From assembly GCF_040361195.1 (NCBI RefSeq), contig NZ_APNE01000020.1: a stretch of DNA of 64,000 bases; one strand, 5' to 3'. Shown one piece after another: positions 27,147-36,189 of the stretch (positions are counted from its first letter, which is position 1; the number at the start of each line of letters is the position of its first letter). The DNA is from Salinisphaera hydrothermalis. Its GTDB lineage: Bacteria > Pseudomonadota > Gammaproteobacteria > Nevskiales > Salinisphaeraceae. The translations under genes were made by a program, and so were the position numbers. The notes under the pieces were generated by a model. The model saw nothing but the letters and a program-made list of their open reading frames with translations. It made no database searches and was not told the DNA's origin.

Positions 27147-27812
27147 CTACGGCAGATGTACCCGCAGGCGGCCATCGTCGAGCACTTCCGAGGACACGCC
27201 GCGATAATCCGGGATACTGGGATGTGGCGTATCGGTCGCGGCGGAATGCAGCGCGCTGACTACGACCACGGAGGCGCCTACGGCTTCGGCGGCCTGCACA
27301 CCGGCGGTGGCGTCCTCGAAGATCAGGCAGCGCGCCGCCTCGACGCCCAGACGCTTGGCGCCCAGTTGGAAGGCATCCGGGGCCGGTTTACCGCGGGTGA
27401 CATCGTCGCCGGCGATCAGATTTTCCGGCAACGGCAGGCCGGCGGCCTCGATGCGGCGTTCTGCCAGACGGCGCGGCGCCGAGGTCACGATCGCCCAGCG
27501 ATCACGCGGCAGGCTAGCCAGGAAATCGGCGGCGCCGGTGATCGGCTCGATACCCTCTACGTCGGCGACTTCGGCTTCCAGAATAGCCTGGGCTTCGGCT
27601 TCGACGTCGATGCCGGGGACGCCGGCGTCACGAACCGTATCGATCGCCCGTTTGCCGTGGATGGTCGGCAGGAAGGTCTCGACATCCAGGCCGTGGCGGC
27701 GCGCCCACTGCGCCCAGACCCGTTCGGCGGCGGCGATCGAGGTCAGTACGGTGCCGTCCATATCGAACAGCAAGGCATCGAATGCGGGGTGCGGGACGCT
27801 CGAATGGGCCAT
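27147..27812 (-). CDS. HAD-superfamily phosphatase (subfamily IA)
   Basis: A 221-residue HAD hydrolase. Motif I is LLFDMDGTVLTS, motif II is AIVTSAP, and motif III/IV is GKPAPDAFQLGAKRLG and CLIFEDATAGVQAAEAVGA. This arrangement resembles sugar-phosphate phosphatases such as YfbT/YniC, probably dephosphorylating a small phosphosugar. Its stop ends 3 bp after the MocR stop (convergent). Confidence 0.88.
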   Translation of the reverse strand: MAHSSVPHPAFDALLFDMDGTVLTSIAAAERVWAQWARRHGLDVETFLPTIHGKRAIDTVRDAGVPGIDVEAEAQAILEAEVADVEGIEPITGAADFLASLPRDRWAIVTSAPRRLAERRIEAAGLPLPENLIAGDDVTRGKPAPDAFQLGAKRLGVEAARCLIFEDATAGVQAAEAVGASVVVVSALHSAATDTPHPSIPDYRGVSSEVLDDGRLRVHLP

Positions 27813-27992
27813 CGGAATACGTGCAATCGGGAAACGAGGCGCTCAAGCCTACCTTGAGACGAGGCGGTTGTCCTGCCCGTTAACGCGGCCGACGGCGCGC
27901 TTACGACGGCAATCACGGTTACGTATACTCTGAATAAAAGGGCCGTGCCCGCAAATGGGGGCGAGTCGCATCGACGATGAACGGGGGCAGAC

Positions 27993-29138
27993 GTGGCGGA
28001 CCAGGACGTGCGTTTGATCGAGGCGATCCGAAACGCGCGCCCTTTTCTGAAGACGGTCCACGGGAACGACTACTTGGCAGCCAAGGCCTCGGACTTCGCG
28101 GCGTTCACGCGCGGGGCCTTGCTGGTTACGGCTGTGTTCGTACTCTCGACCATCGTCTGGGATTTCACGATCGATGCGGTGAATGCACCGCGCGTCATCT
28201 GGTTGCGTTGTCTCCAGGCGGCGTTGGTTCTCATGTGGGCGTTGGCCAGCTGGCGCAACGTGCATGCGCCCATGGCGCGCGTACTCGCCGTGCTGGGGCC
28301 GATGGCCGTCGAGGCCACGTTCGTCCACATTCTCGGTGTGCTGGATCAGGGCGCGGCCTATGGCATGGGCGGGTTTCTGTATTTCTTCATTTTCATGCCG
28401 TTTTTGACGCTGGCGCAGCCGCTCGCGTTCTCGGTGGTGGTGTTGGTCGGGATCGCCGTGTTTCCGCCGCTGCTCCACCTGGCCGGGTGGTCGGTCGGGA
28501 TCGAATGGCGCATCTACTTCGCCTATATCGGCCTCGTGATCGGGCCGGTCATGCTGATCCTGTTGTTGTTCGAATATCTGTACTGGACCGTATTTCGCTA
28601 TCGCCGGCAGGTCGAGGCCCAAGCCGGTACGGATGGTCTGACCGCGGTAGCGAACCGACGGTATTTCCTGACCGAAGCGACGGCCCGGCTGCGGCTGCAG
28701 AGCGAGCAGGGCCGTGCGACGAGCCTTCTGTTCATCGACATCGATCGTTTCAAGGCGATCAACGACATGCATGGCCATGTGCTCGGGGACCAGGTGCTTA
28801 CGCATGTGGTCGGCCGGCTTCGGCATGTGCTGGGTGATCGAGATTTGATCGCGCGCTACGGTGGCGAGGAGTTCGTGGTGCTGTTGCCAGATACTGATGT
28901 CGAAGAAGCCCGGGTCGTCGCCGAGCGTATGCGCCACGCGGTCAAAAGCGCGGCGTGTCGCTCGGATGCTTATGAGCTCGATATAGTCTCGACCGTCAGC
29001 GTTGGCGTTGCGACCCATCGAGCCGACCAGCCGGCCGATCTCGACCGGCTGATCGCGGAGGCCGATCGGGCGGTCTATACGGCCAAACGGGCCGGCCGCG
29101 ACTGCGTGGTGGCCGCCGAAGGATCCGGTCCGTCCTGA
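27993..29138 (+). CDS. Membrane diguanylate cyclase (GGEEF, no I-site)
   Basis: A 381-residue protein with five or six helices (about 40-205) and a GGDEF domain from about 214 (GTDGLTAVANRRYF). The catalytic loop is ARYGGEEF. The inhibitory position reads GDRD in place of RxxD, so product inhibition may be lost. The start is GTG at 27993 after GGGGGCAG. The sensor region is not a known MASE I can name. Confidence 0.9.
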   Translation: MADQDVRLIEAIRNARPFLKTVHGNDYLAAKASDFAAFTRGALLVTAVFVLSTIVWDFTIDAVNAPRVIWLRCLQAALVLMWALASWRNVHAPMARVLAVLGPMAVEATFVHILGVLDQGAAYGMGGFLYFFIFMPFLTLAQPLAFSVVVLVGIAVFPPLLHLAGWSVGIEWRIYFAYIGLVIGPVMLILLLFEYLYWTVFRYRRQVEAQAGTDGLTAVANRRYFLTEATARLRLQSEQGRATSLLFIDIDRFKAINDMHGHVLGDQVLTHVVGRLRHVLGDRDLIARYGGEEFVVLLPDTDVEEARVVAERMRHAVKSAACRSDAYELDIVSTVSVGVATHRADQPADLDRLIAEADRAVYTAKRAGRDCVVAAEGSGPS

Positions 29139-29201
29139 TCTGCCGCAGGAGCGGCGTGTCTCGGCGCCGAGTCGTGGCGGACGAAGCGCGTTCTGGCGGT
29201 A

Positions 29202-30209
29202 TCAGGGATGAGAGCTTTGACGAATCTCCAGGCGATGCGGCACGCACCGCTCGCGGGCCGGCAGCGTATGGTCGGCGAGTCGATCGGCCAGGCAGTCGAG
29301 AACCAGTTCCACGAGGCGGGGTTTGTCCGGCGCAACCGTCGATAGGGTCGGTACGCTGTAGCGCCCGGCCTCGATGTCGTCGAAACCGATCACGGCGACA
29401 TCGTCAGGCACCGAGCGCCCGGCTGCCGCGAGGGTATGCATCGCGCCCAGGGCCAGCTGGTCGGTGAAGCAGAACACGCCGTCGATGTCGGCCCCGCGAT
29501 CGAGTAGATGGCGCATGGCGCGAGCGCCATCCGGACGATGCAGCCGCTCCACCGGCATTTCGAGTGCCGGATCCGGCGTGAGACCGGCCGCCGCCAGTGC
29601 TTCGCGATACCCTTGAGTACGCAGGCGACCGGTTTCGTTCGATAAATGCGGCTGAAGCCCGATGGCCGCGATACGCGTTCGCCCGCCCGCGAGCAAATGC
29701 GCGGTGGCCTGCCGCGCTGCGGCCACACTATCCACGGCGACCCGATCGACCAGCCCGGTCCCCGGGCGTTCGCCGAGCATGACGACCGGCGGGGCCGACG
29801 GGCCGCGTTGGATCTCGTTCGCTGCCAGCGACCAGGGGCTGAACACGATGCCGTCGGCCCCGGGCCCATGGGTGCCGTTGAGCATGGCACGTTCTCGGGC
29901 CAGTTCGCCGTCGGTTTGTTCGATATGGACAGTCCAGTCGCGCTGTTCCGCCGCACGCACGAAGTGGGCTGCGATCTCGGCGAAATAGGGCGAATCGATC
30001 TCCGGCAATACCAGGCTGATGGTCAGTCGCTGTCCCTGCCGGAGTTGTCGGGCAGCGATGTTGGGGCGATAGCCCAGTTCAGAGATGGCAGCCTGGACCC
30101 GACGGCGTGTGGCCGGCGCCACATGCGGGAAGTCGTTGACGACGTTGGAAACCGTACGCACCGAAACTTCGGCTTGCGCGGCCACGTCGCGTAGCGTGAC
30201 TCGGGTCAT
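29202..30209 (-). CDS. LacI-family transcriptional regulator
   Basis: A 335-residue repressor-type regulator: helix-turn-helix (MTRVTLRDVAAQAEVSVRTV, residues 1-25, hinge RPNIAARQLRQG) and a periplasmic-binding-like effector domain (about 60-335). It is divergent from the phytanoyl-CoA dioxygenase gene and a TTGCAACGTTGCAA palindrome lies between. The ligand is unknown. Confidence 0.88.
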   Translation of the reverse strand: MTRVTLRDVAAQAEVSVRTVSNVVNDFPHVAPATRRRVQAAISELGYRPNIAARQLRQGQRLTISLVLPEIDSPYFAEIAAHFVRAAEQRDWTVHIEQTDGELARERAMLNGTHGPGADGIVFSPWSLAANEIQRGPSAPPVVMLGERPGTGLVDRVAVDSVAAARQATAHLLAGGRTRIAAIGLQPHLSNETGRLRTQGYREALAAAGLTPDPALEMPVERLHRPDGARAMRHLLDRGADIDGVFCFTDQLALGAMHTLAAAGRSVPDDVAVIGFDDIEAGRYSVPTLSTVAPDKPRLVELVLDCLADRLADHTLPARERCVPHRLEIRQSSHP

Positions 30210-30251
30210 CAGCTCCCCCAGATCCAGTGGTCGATACGAAATGGCCATGGT

Positions 30252-30279
30252 ATTGCAATTTGTTTTTGCAACGTTGCAA
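30252..30279. promoter_or_regulatory. Candidate LacI-family operator
   Basis: The perfect 14-bp palindrome TTGCAACGTTGCAA (30266-30279), with the central CG typical of LacI-family sites, lies in the divergent LacI/PhyH gap. A second short dyad, ATTGCAAT (30253-30260), lies beside it. Together these suggest a cooperative operator controlling both genes. Confidence 0.65.
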
Positions 30280-30315
30280 TATCTGGAAAGAAAACAAACC
30301 AAGCTGGAGGAGATA

Positions 30316-31167
30316 ATGGCGGATACAGGGATGGGTGGGCTCGAGGAGGCCAAGCTGCCCGACGTTAGCGACGCCGTCGATGCGCTGTACCGGGACGGGA
30401 TCGCGGGAAAGAAACAGGCATTCGGCCGAGATTGGGTGACTCGCCTGGCCGAGGACGTCGATGCAGCGTTCGTCGAAGCACGCAGTCGTGACGGTGGGGC
30501 CGTTGGACGCGGACCACAGCGCTGGTATGTGGAGATTCATCCCCAGGCCCTGCGGGGGTTCGTCGATCTGGTCGACCATCCTTGGGTGCGTGCGGTATCC
30601 GAAGCGGTGCTGGGCCCCAATTATCAGATCGTCGAAATCGGGTTCGACGTTCCGCTGGCTGGCGCCGTCAATCAGCCCTGGCATCGCGACTTCCCCAGTC
30701 CACTGGCCACGCGCCGCGAGCGCCGGCTGACGTCGCTGGCGTTCAATGTCACCTGTGTGGATACCGACGCCGACATGGGGCCTTTCGAGGTGGCGCCGGG
30801 TACCCAGTGGGAACCGGGGACGGACTTCGAGCACGAGATGTTCCCGCCGCGCTCGGAATACCCGCGCTACGAAAAACTCGCCGTGCGCAAATTCCCGCAG
30901 ATGGGAGATATTTCGGCCCGCTCGGCCCTGACCATCCATCGTGGTACGACAAACCATTCCCGGAAAGCGCGTCCGGTACTGGTACTGGGCATGGATGCGC
31001 CCGGCGCCGGCAACGCCGAACACCACGACATGGCGGTTACGCGGGATTACTGGGCCGAGTTGCCACCACGTGTCCGCCAGCATTTGAGCTGCCCGATCGT
31101 GGATACACTCGAGCCGATCGTACAGAAACACACGATCGAAGGTTTGGTCATGGGCGATGCCGACTGA
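30316..31167 (+). CDS. Phytanoyl-CoA dioxygenase-family Fe(II)/2-oxoglutarate oxygenase
   Basis: A 283-residue cupin-fold oxygenase. Iron ligands are His123 and Asp125 in WHRDFP, with the distal His208 in LTIHRGTTNHS and a basic residue (Arg216 or Arg219 region) for 2-oxoglutarate. PhyH-type enzymes hydroxylate small organic substrates, such as phosphonates or ectoine-like compounds. ATG follows GGAGGAG. It is divergent from and probably repressed by the LacI protein; substrate unknown. Confidence 0.87.
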   Translation: MADTGMGGLEEAKLPDVSDAVDALYRDGIAGKKQAFGRDWVTRLAEDVDAAFVEARSRDGGAVGRGPQRWYVEIHPQALRGFVDLVDHPWVRAVSEAVLGPNYQIVEIGFDVPLAGAVNQPWHRDFPSPLATRRERRLTSLAFNVTCVDTDADMGPFEVAPGTQWEPGTDFEHEMFPPRSEYPRYEKLAVRKFPQMGDISARSALTIHRGTTNHSRKARPVLVLGMDAPGAGNAEHHDMAVTRDYWAELPPRVRQHLSCPIVDTLEPIVQKHTIEGLVMGDAD

Positions 31168-31312
31168 GTAGCTGCGGCAAGGCGTGACCGCGTCGGTCTG
31201 TATGGGCCGAACTGGTGGCTCGATCGAGGCGAGCACGCAATCTCATGCTCGCCGCGCCCCGAAAGCCAGCAATCCATTGAAATGGGCTGATGAAGGTTGC
31301 TGTCTCGATGCC

Positions 31313-31585
31313 CTATGAGGAAGGCGGCGTCCGGCCCCGAAGCCTTTGGTAAGTTGCGGCGGCCGCGCCGCGACCGATGAGCCGCGCGGTCGCCACGCAG
31401 AGGCCGCTGAGCGTGGCCCAGGCCACCAGGGTCGTCCAGTTTGCGCGCGGATCGGCGGCATGTCCTGGCGGTTCTTCGCCGACAGCGTGCCGCCATGCCA
31501 CGGTCGCGCCGCGGCGCGCCGCCAGACTGGCTCCAATCGCGGCACCGGCGCCGAGCGCCAGCCAGATCGCCTTGTCTTTGTCCAT
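31313..31585 (-). CDS. DUF4235-like small membrane protein
   Basis: A 90-residue protein with two hydrophobic segments, AIWLALGAGAAIGASLAARR near the start and TTLVAWATLSGLCVATARLI near the end. The pattern fits DUF4235. Start at 31585 (MDKDKAIW) has GAGG upstream. Function unknown. Confidence 0.7.
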   Translation of the reverse strand: MDKDKAIWLALGAGAAIGASLAARRGATVAWRHAVGEEPPGHAADPRANWTTLVAWATLSGLCVATARLIGRGAAAATYQRLRGRTPPSS

Positions 31586-31906
31586 GGCTCGAAACCTCGA
31601 TATGTTCTTTGCGGATGCTATAGCACGCATCCGCTACCTGTATGGCCGATCCACTCGGCCATGCGTCATTCATATGCGGAAACGCAGATTACTCGAATTA
31701 AGGATAGCCGTGGGGCGCATGGGGGTGAAAACAAGACGTAAGTCTTATTTATTTTTGTAGTTTAAATGCTCTGAAACTGGGTATTTTTACTTACTCAGGT
31801 CGCTATCTTGGGTACGGTTATCGGGTAGACTTGCGGCCTTTCGGCGTGGTCGATCGGTTCAAGGCCGATCGGGTCGCGACCGGCGGTTTATCCACATTTA
31901 TTCGCC
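31586..31906. other. Gene-free, AT-richer intergenic region before bphO
   Basis: No ORF here has gene-like composition. The part 31680-31830 is notably AT-rich compared with the window and has a small inverted repeat AAGAC-N4-GTCTT (31733-31746). It probably carries the promoter of the heme oxygenase/phytochrome pair; I could not fix -35 and -10 boxes with confidence. Confidence 0.5.
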
Positions 31907-31915
31907 GTGGTCTTC

Positions 31916-32551
31916 ATGTCGTCTCCTTGCTTGGTTGCAGAGTGGGGCGGGGCCGTCGAGGTCGATGCGCTGAGTCGCGTGCGTCATGGCACGCGCCGTC
32001 GGCATCGCCAGCTCGACCGGGAATCCTCGCTGGCGCGTCTGGCGTTTGCTAACTGCTCGCTCACGGAGTACCGCGCGGCGCTGGTCCCGCTCGCGCGCGC
32101 CTATGCGCGCGCCGATGCCATCCTCGTTGCAGCCGAAGCACATCGGCCCACCGGTGTGGCCCCGTATCGGGCGCGCTCGCCGTTGATCGGGGGCGCCTTG
32201 TCGGCTCTCGGCGATTTTTCGTCGGGGCCGGTGCGATCGGGCGCCGATCGAGCGATCGATAACACGGCGGCTTACTTGGGGTGTCGCTATGTTCTGGACG
32301 GCGCACAATTCGGGCATCTCGTGATCGCCCGGGCCCTGGCGTCGTCCGAAGTCGCCGCGACTTTGCCGGCTTCGGCATTATCGTTCTGGCGTACGCGATT
32401 TCTGGCGACCGAGGATTGGCGCTCGTTATGCCGCCGGCTGATGAACATGCCGACGCGATCGTCGGCGGCCGCGGCCACTATTGCCGCACGCTACATGTTC
32501 GATCTGTTTCAGAGCTGTTTCGCCGAGGCGGCGAGCGAGGAAGGCCATTGA
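31916..32551 (+). CDS. bphO: Biliverdin-producing heme oxygenase (BphO-like)
   Basis: A 211-residue helical protein with the heme-oxygenase signature: proximal-helix VRHGTRRRHRQLDRES (His ligand) and distal-helix YVLDGAQFGHLVIARAL, corresponding to the usual YVLEGSxLGG. The usual second distal glycine is His here. It would cleave heme to biliverdin, the phytochrome chromophore. The stop TGA shares its A with the phytochrome ATG (TGATG), so the two are translationally coupled. A GTG at 31907 could add three residues. No good ribosome site precedes either. Confidence 0.85.
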   Translation: MSSPCLVAEWGGAVEVDALSRVRHGTRRRHRQLDRESSLARLAFANCSLTEYRAALVPLARAYARADAILVAAEAHRPTGVAPYRARSPLIGGALSALGDFSSGPVRSGADRAIDNTAAYLGCRYVLDGAQFGHLVIARALASSEVAATLPASALSFWRTRFLATEDWRSLCRRLMNMPTRSSAAAATIAARYMFDLFQSCFAEAASEEGH

Positions 32552-34560
32552 TGTCCAGTGTCATGGACGACTGCAAGCACGGCGGTCTTCATCTGATTGG
32601 TTCGATCCAGTCGTTCGGTGCACTGATTGCCGTCGACCGGACCACGCGTCGTATTGACTATTGTTCGGACAATATCGCCGATTGGCTTGGCGTTTGGCCG
32701 GCCGTGTTGCTCGGATGCGACGCGGCCGCGGTGTTTGGGGCGCAGTGGCCGGCGCTTGCCGAACTGGCGGTCGATGCACCGCGCTGTGTGAGTATTCATC
32801 TGCCCGATGGGCGTCTGGCGACAGCGATTGGCCATTGCCGCAATGACCGGCTATTGCTCGAATTCGAGGCGCCGCCGACTTCACGAAGCGGTTGTTGGAA
32901 CGAGTCCGCGCGTATCGATTTCATTTCACGGCTGTCGAACGCGAATTCGTCCGCCGATGTGGCCGCCGTCATTACCGATCGCATTGCCGAGTTCACCGGT
33001 TACGACCGCGTCATGGTCTATCGTTTTCTGGAGAACTGGGACGGCGAAGTTGTCGACCAACGTTGTGCCGAGGGTGTCGAGGGCTTCCTCGGGCTGCGCT
33101 TCCCGGCCCAGGATATTCCGGAGAACGCGCGTCGTCTCTATACGGTGAACTGGCAGCGATTGATTGCCGATACCGAGACGCCCGATGCGGCGTTGTGCAC
33201 GATGCACGCGGATGCCGAGCCGCTGGATCTCACTCACTCGATGCTGCGTTCCGTGCATCCGGTCCATATTCGCTATCTCCGCAATATGGGGGTACGCGGT
33301 TCGTTCAGTGTCTCCCTGATCGTCGATGGCGTGCTCTGGGGGCTGGTCACTTGTCATCACCACGAGGCTAAGCACCTACACGCGGAACAGCGGCTGGCGC
33401 TGGAGGAAATGGCGCGGCTGGCCAGTCTTCATCTGGCCAATTTGGCCCGCCTGGAAGACGCCACGCTGCATTCGATTCTGCGCGAACGGTTGTCGGTCAT
33501 GAATCGGGCGCTCGATCCCGCGCTCGAGGACACGGGGGCGATTTTGGCCGGCCAGTTGCGCCAGATCTGCCTGTTACTCGATGCCGACGGGGTGTGTCTG
33601 CGCTGGGGGGGCACTGTCTATCGTCGCGGCGAATTGCCCGAGGAAGACGATCTGGCCGCGCTGGAGTCCTGGCTGCACGATCAGCACGTGGAAGGGCATT
33701 GCACGCATTTCGATGCGTTGCCGCCGGATCTACGCGATCGGCCCGGGTTGTGTGCGGATGCCGCCGGCGTGCTGTATCTACCGTTCGGCGAACGCTGTGA
33801 CGTGATCGCCGTGCGCAAGGAACAGGTCGAGAAAATTACCTGGGCTGGCCAGCCCCCGGACGGCTCGGTCGTCCAGTCCCTGTCGCCGCGGCATTCCTTT
33901 GCTGCGTGGTCGGAGAGCGTACGGCATCAGGCCAAGCGCTGGGATGTCGCGGTGCTCCGGATCGCCGAAGAGCTGCGCGGCATGCTCGCGGAATTTTTGC
34001 AGGCGGCGTATCACAAGGAGTTGGCTTATCAGGATCCACTGACTGGCGTGGCCAACCGACACGCTTTTGAACAGGCGATGACGGACAAGATCGAGCACTG
34101 CGAGCGAACCGGCGAACGCTTTGCGCTGCATCTGATCGATCTCGATCGCTTCAAGCCGATCAACGATACCTATGGTCACGGCACCGGCGACGCTCTGCTG
34201 AAGGAGATTGCGGTCCTCATGAGCGCGCTTGCGCGGCGCGAGGACGTGGTGGCAAGGCTGGGCGGCGACGAGTTCGCGATCATGCAATGGCATGTGGAGG
34301 ACAGTCGCGACGCCACGCGCCTTGCCGATCGTGTGACCAGCGTGCTGGAACAGCCGATGGTGCTGGAGGGTCACAGTATCCGCGTCGGCGCGAGTATCGG
34401 CACGGCGATCTATCCGGACGACGGGCGCGGCGCCAAGGCGTTGCATGAATATGCCGACGCCGGCTTATATGCCGAGAAGGAACGCTACCGCGCGGGCAGC
34501 GCACGCGCAGGCTCGGGCGGCCCGACCCGCCGCCCGGTGGGCGTCAAAGACTCGCGCTGA
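32551..34560 (+). CDS. Bacteriophytochrome-diguanylate cyclase fusion (PAS-GAF-PHY-GGDEF)
   Basis: A 669-residue light sensor with c-di-GMP output. The PAS domain has Cys8 (DDCKHGGLHLIGSIQSFGAL), the biliverdin thioether residue. The GAF domain has FPAQDIPENARRLY with the D188-I-P motif, HPVHIRYLRNMG (His239) and CHH (His269). The PHY tongue has LSPRHSFAAW (446-453). The GGDEF domain is about 490-650, GGDEF at 571-575, with RRED (562-565) as I-site. The usual histidine kinase module is replaced. Red/far-red light would control diguanylate cyclase activity. Overlaps bphO. Confidence 0.93.
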   Translation: MSSVMDDCKHGGLHLIGSIQSFGALIAVDRTTRRIDYCSDNIADWLGVWPAVLLGCDAAAVFGAQWPALAELAVDAPRCVSIHLPDGRLATAIGHCRNDRLLLEFEAPPTSRSGCWNESARIDFISRLSNANSSADVAAVITDRIAEFTGYDRVMVYRFLENWDGEVVDQRCAEGVEGFLGLRFPAQDIPENARRLYTVNWQRLIADTETPDAALCTMHADAEPLDLTHSMLRSVHPVHIRYLRNMGVRGSFSVSLIVDGVLWGLVTCHHHEAKHLHAEQRLALEEMARLASLHLANLARLEDATLHSILRERLSVMNRALDPALEDTGAILAGQLRQICLLLDADGVCLRWGGTVYRRGELPEEDDLAALESWLHDQHVEGHCTHFDALPPDLRDRPGLCADAAGVLYLPFGERCDVIAVRKEQVEKITWAGQPPDGSVVQSLSPRHSFAAWSESVRHQAKRWDVAVLRIAEELRGMLAEFLQAAYHKELAYQDPLTGVANRHAFEQAMTDKIEHCERTGERFALHLIDLDRFKPINDTYGHGTGDALLKEIAVLMSALARREDVVARLGGDEFAIMQWHVEDSRDATRLADRVTSVLEQPMVLEGHSIRVGASIGTAIYPDDGRGAKALHEYADAGLYAEKERYRAGSARAGSGGPTRRPVGVKDSR

Positions 34561-34567
34561 CAGAGCT

Positions 34568-34861
34568 AGGGTCTGTTGAGGTTTCATGCGAGCGCCGCGT
34601 TGGCGTCCGCAAATCGTGTCCGGCAAGGCGGGAGTCGCCGCGTCGTGGCGTGCCACGACCCAGACTCGCAACGCCGCCGGGCGCCCCTAGTTAATTTTTT
34701 ATGGGCGGCCCAACCCGAAGGGACAAGCGCCCACAAATGAACGACACGACGGCAATCCAGCGTTGTAGCTCTCTCGCGTAGGTCCACTACGCCACGTTCG
34801 CTACGCCTCGTCTTGCAAAACTGCGCTTGGCGCGGACTCCCAAGAAACCTCAACAGACCCT
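34568..34861. repeat. Family B palindromic element, copy 2 (294 bp)
   Basis: Ends begin AGGGTCTGTTGAGG and finish with the complement. Versus copies 1 and 3, the inner arms are changed: the left arm carries extra bases and lacks the perfect GCTGTTTTGCGG pairing. It lies 7 bp after the phytochrome stop and 21 bp before the beta-helix stop, filling the convergent gap. Confidence 0.82.
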
Positions 34862-34882
34862 CGGGCCTATTGGAACACGCGC

Positions 34883-35947
34883 CTATTCGTCGGCGTCGCC
34901 GTTGGGATCAGGGGCAGGCGTATCGGCCGGCACGGTCTGATTGTTTCGGGTCACTGCGGTTCCGCCGTCGCGCATCTTGATCGGGCCGCTGACTCGGTTA
35001 TCACGGATCGTGCCCGTGCTTTGAGTAAAGCGTGACTCGATCGCGCCCGTGCCGGGGCCGTTGCGCAAAACGGTGTTGCCTTCGATCAAAAAATCGTGGG
35101 CTTTGTTGAGATAGATGCCGGCATCCTCGGTGTCGTGGATCACGTTGTGTCGCATCACGCCGCCCTGCGTCTCGTAGCGTGTATCGCCGTTGCGGAAGTA
35201 GAAGCCATCGGTCCCGCCCCCGCCGAACGAGAGCCCGATGAAGCTGTTTTCGACCTCGTTGTCGGCAAACACGGGGTTATGCGCGTTGCCCTTGGCGAAG
35301 GCCGCATACGCCGGCCCGCCATCGGCGCGCCGGATATTGACGAAATGATTGCCGAGCAGATGCCAGCCATTGCCGGCGACGATGTCCACGCCCTCGACCA
35401 CACCGCGACGCCCGGTGGTGGTGAACCCGATCCAGCAGTTCTCGATGGTGCCCTTGTCGGAATAGGCGGCGGGGCCGCTGGCATTGGTCGGGCTGGTGAC
35501 CTTGAACCCCGATTCGCCGTTGTCGAGCGTGCGGACGTTGTCCGCGGTGAAGCGGTCGGAGTCGTTGTTGACCTGGACGCCGTGATAATAGCTGTCGCGC
35601 AGCGTCAGATTTTCGAGCGTGATGCCGTCGGCGTTATTCAGACGAATATTCGACTGCAGGCTCGGATCGTTCATGCCCGGTCCGCGGATGACTGTGTCGG
35701 CGTAATCCTTGGTGGCGCCGGTGATGGTCAGATCGTGTCGACCCGCAATCCGGATCGCGCGCGTTTCGTGGTAGACGCCGGGCGCTAGGATGATCGTCTC
35801 GCCGGCGGATGCATTGTCGATGGCGGTCTGCAAACCGTCCAACGAGGACACGGTCACCACGGAAGGCGAGGCCGCGGGCGCGCACCCGCTCGTGAGCAGC
35901 AGGGCGATCAGGGGCAGAGCGCGTGACACGGAGCGCGAATGGGACAT
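34883..35947 (-). CDS. Right-handed beta-helix lipoprotein (polysaccharide lyase-like)
   Basis: A 354-residue protein. The signal MSHSRSVSRALPLIALLLTSGC has a lipobox, suggesting outer-membrane anchoring. The mature region is a parallel beta-helix: LDGLQTAIDNASAGETIILA, then repeating turns (ITLENLTLRDSYYHGVQVNN, ADNVRTLDNGESGFKV). It is similar to the chondroitinase B/pectate-lyase-like family. GAGGT lies 8 bases before the ATG at 35947. No other polysaccharide gene is close. Could bind or cleave an acidic glycan. Confidence 0.82.
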   Translation of the reverse strand: MSHSRSVSRALPLIALLLTSGCAPAASPSVVTVSSLDGLQTAIDNASAGETIILAPGVYHETRAIRIAGRHDLTITGATKDYADTVIRGPGMNDPSLQSNIRLNNADGITLENLTLRDSYYHGVQVNNDSDRFTADNVRTLDNGESGFKVTSPTNASGPAAYSDKGTIENCWIGFTTTGRRGVVEGVDIVAGNGWHLLGNHFVNIRRADGGPAYAAFAKGNAHNPVFADNEVENSFIGLSFGGGGTDGFYFRNGDTRYETQGGVMRHNVIHDTEDAGIYLNKAHDFLIEGNTVLRNGPGTGAIESRFTQSTGTIRDNRVSGPIKMRDGGTAVTRNNQTVPADTPAPDPNGDADE

Positions 35948-36189
35948 CAGGTCGGACCTCATGAATATGATCGATCGATCCGGCCCCGGCGCGCATGCGC
36001 CTCCAGTTTCCCTCGCGGTGCGCATGAGATCAGGTTTGGCGGTTATGGGCAACTTCGCGGCCGCACGCGCTGCTTGGTCGGTATCCGAGGCTCAAGATTT
36101 ATGGCCAAACGCCGATAAGCAGTCGGTAAGCGACGCATGGACGGCGTCGACAGCCGGAGCATCGGCGGAGAGAGCGGAGAAATGACAGG

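Noticed and set aside
27849..29018. Minus-strand ORF opposite a diguanylate cyclase
   Set aside because: Composition is a shadow; the plus strand carries a complete GGDEF protein.
35790..36185. 131-codon plus-strand ORF before the chemoreceptor
   Set aside because: Mostly antisense to the beta-helix gene's signal region; no motif or ribosome site.
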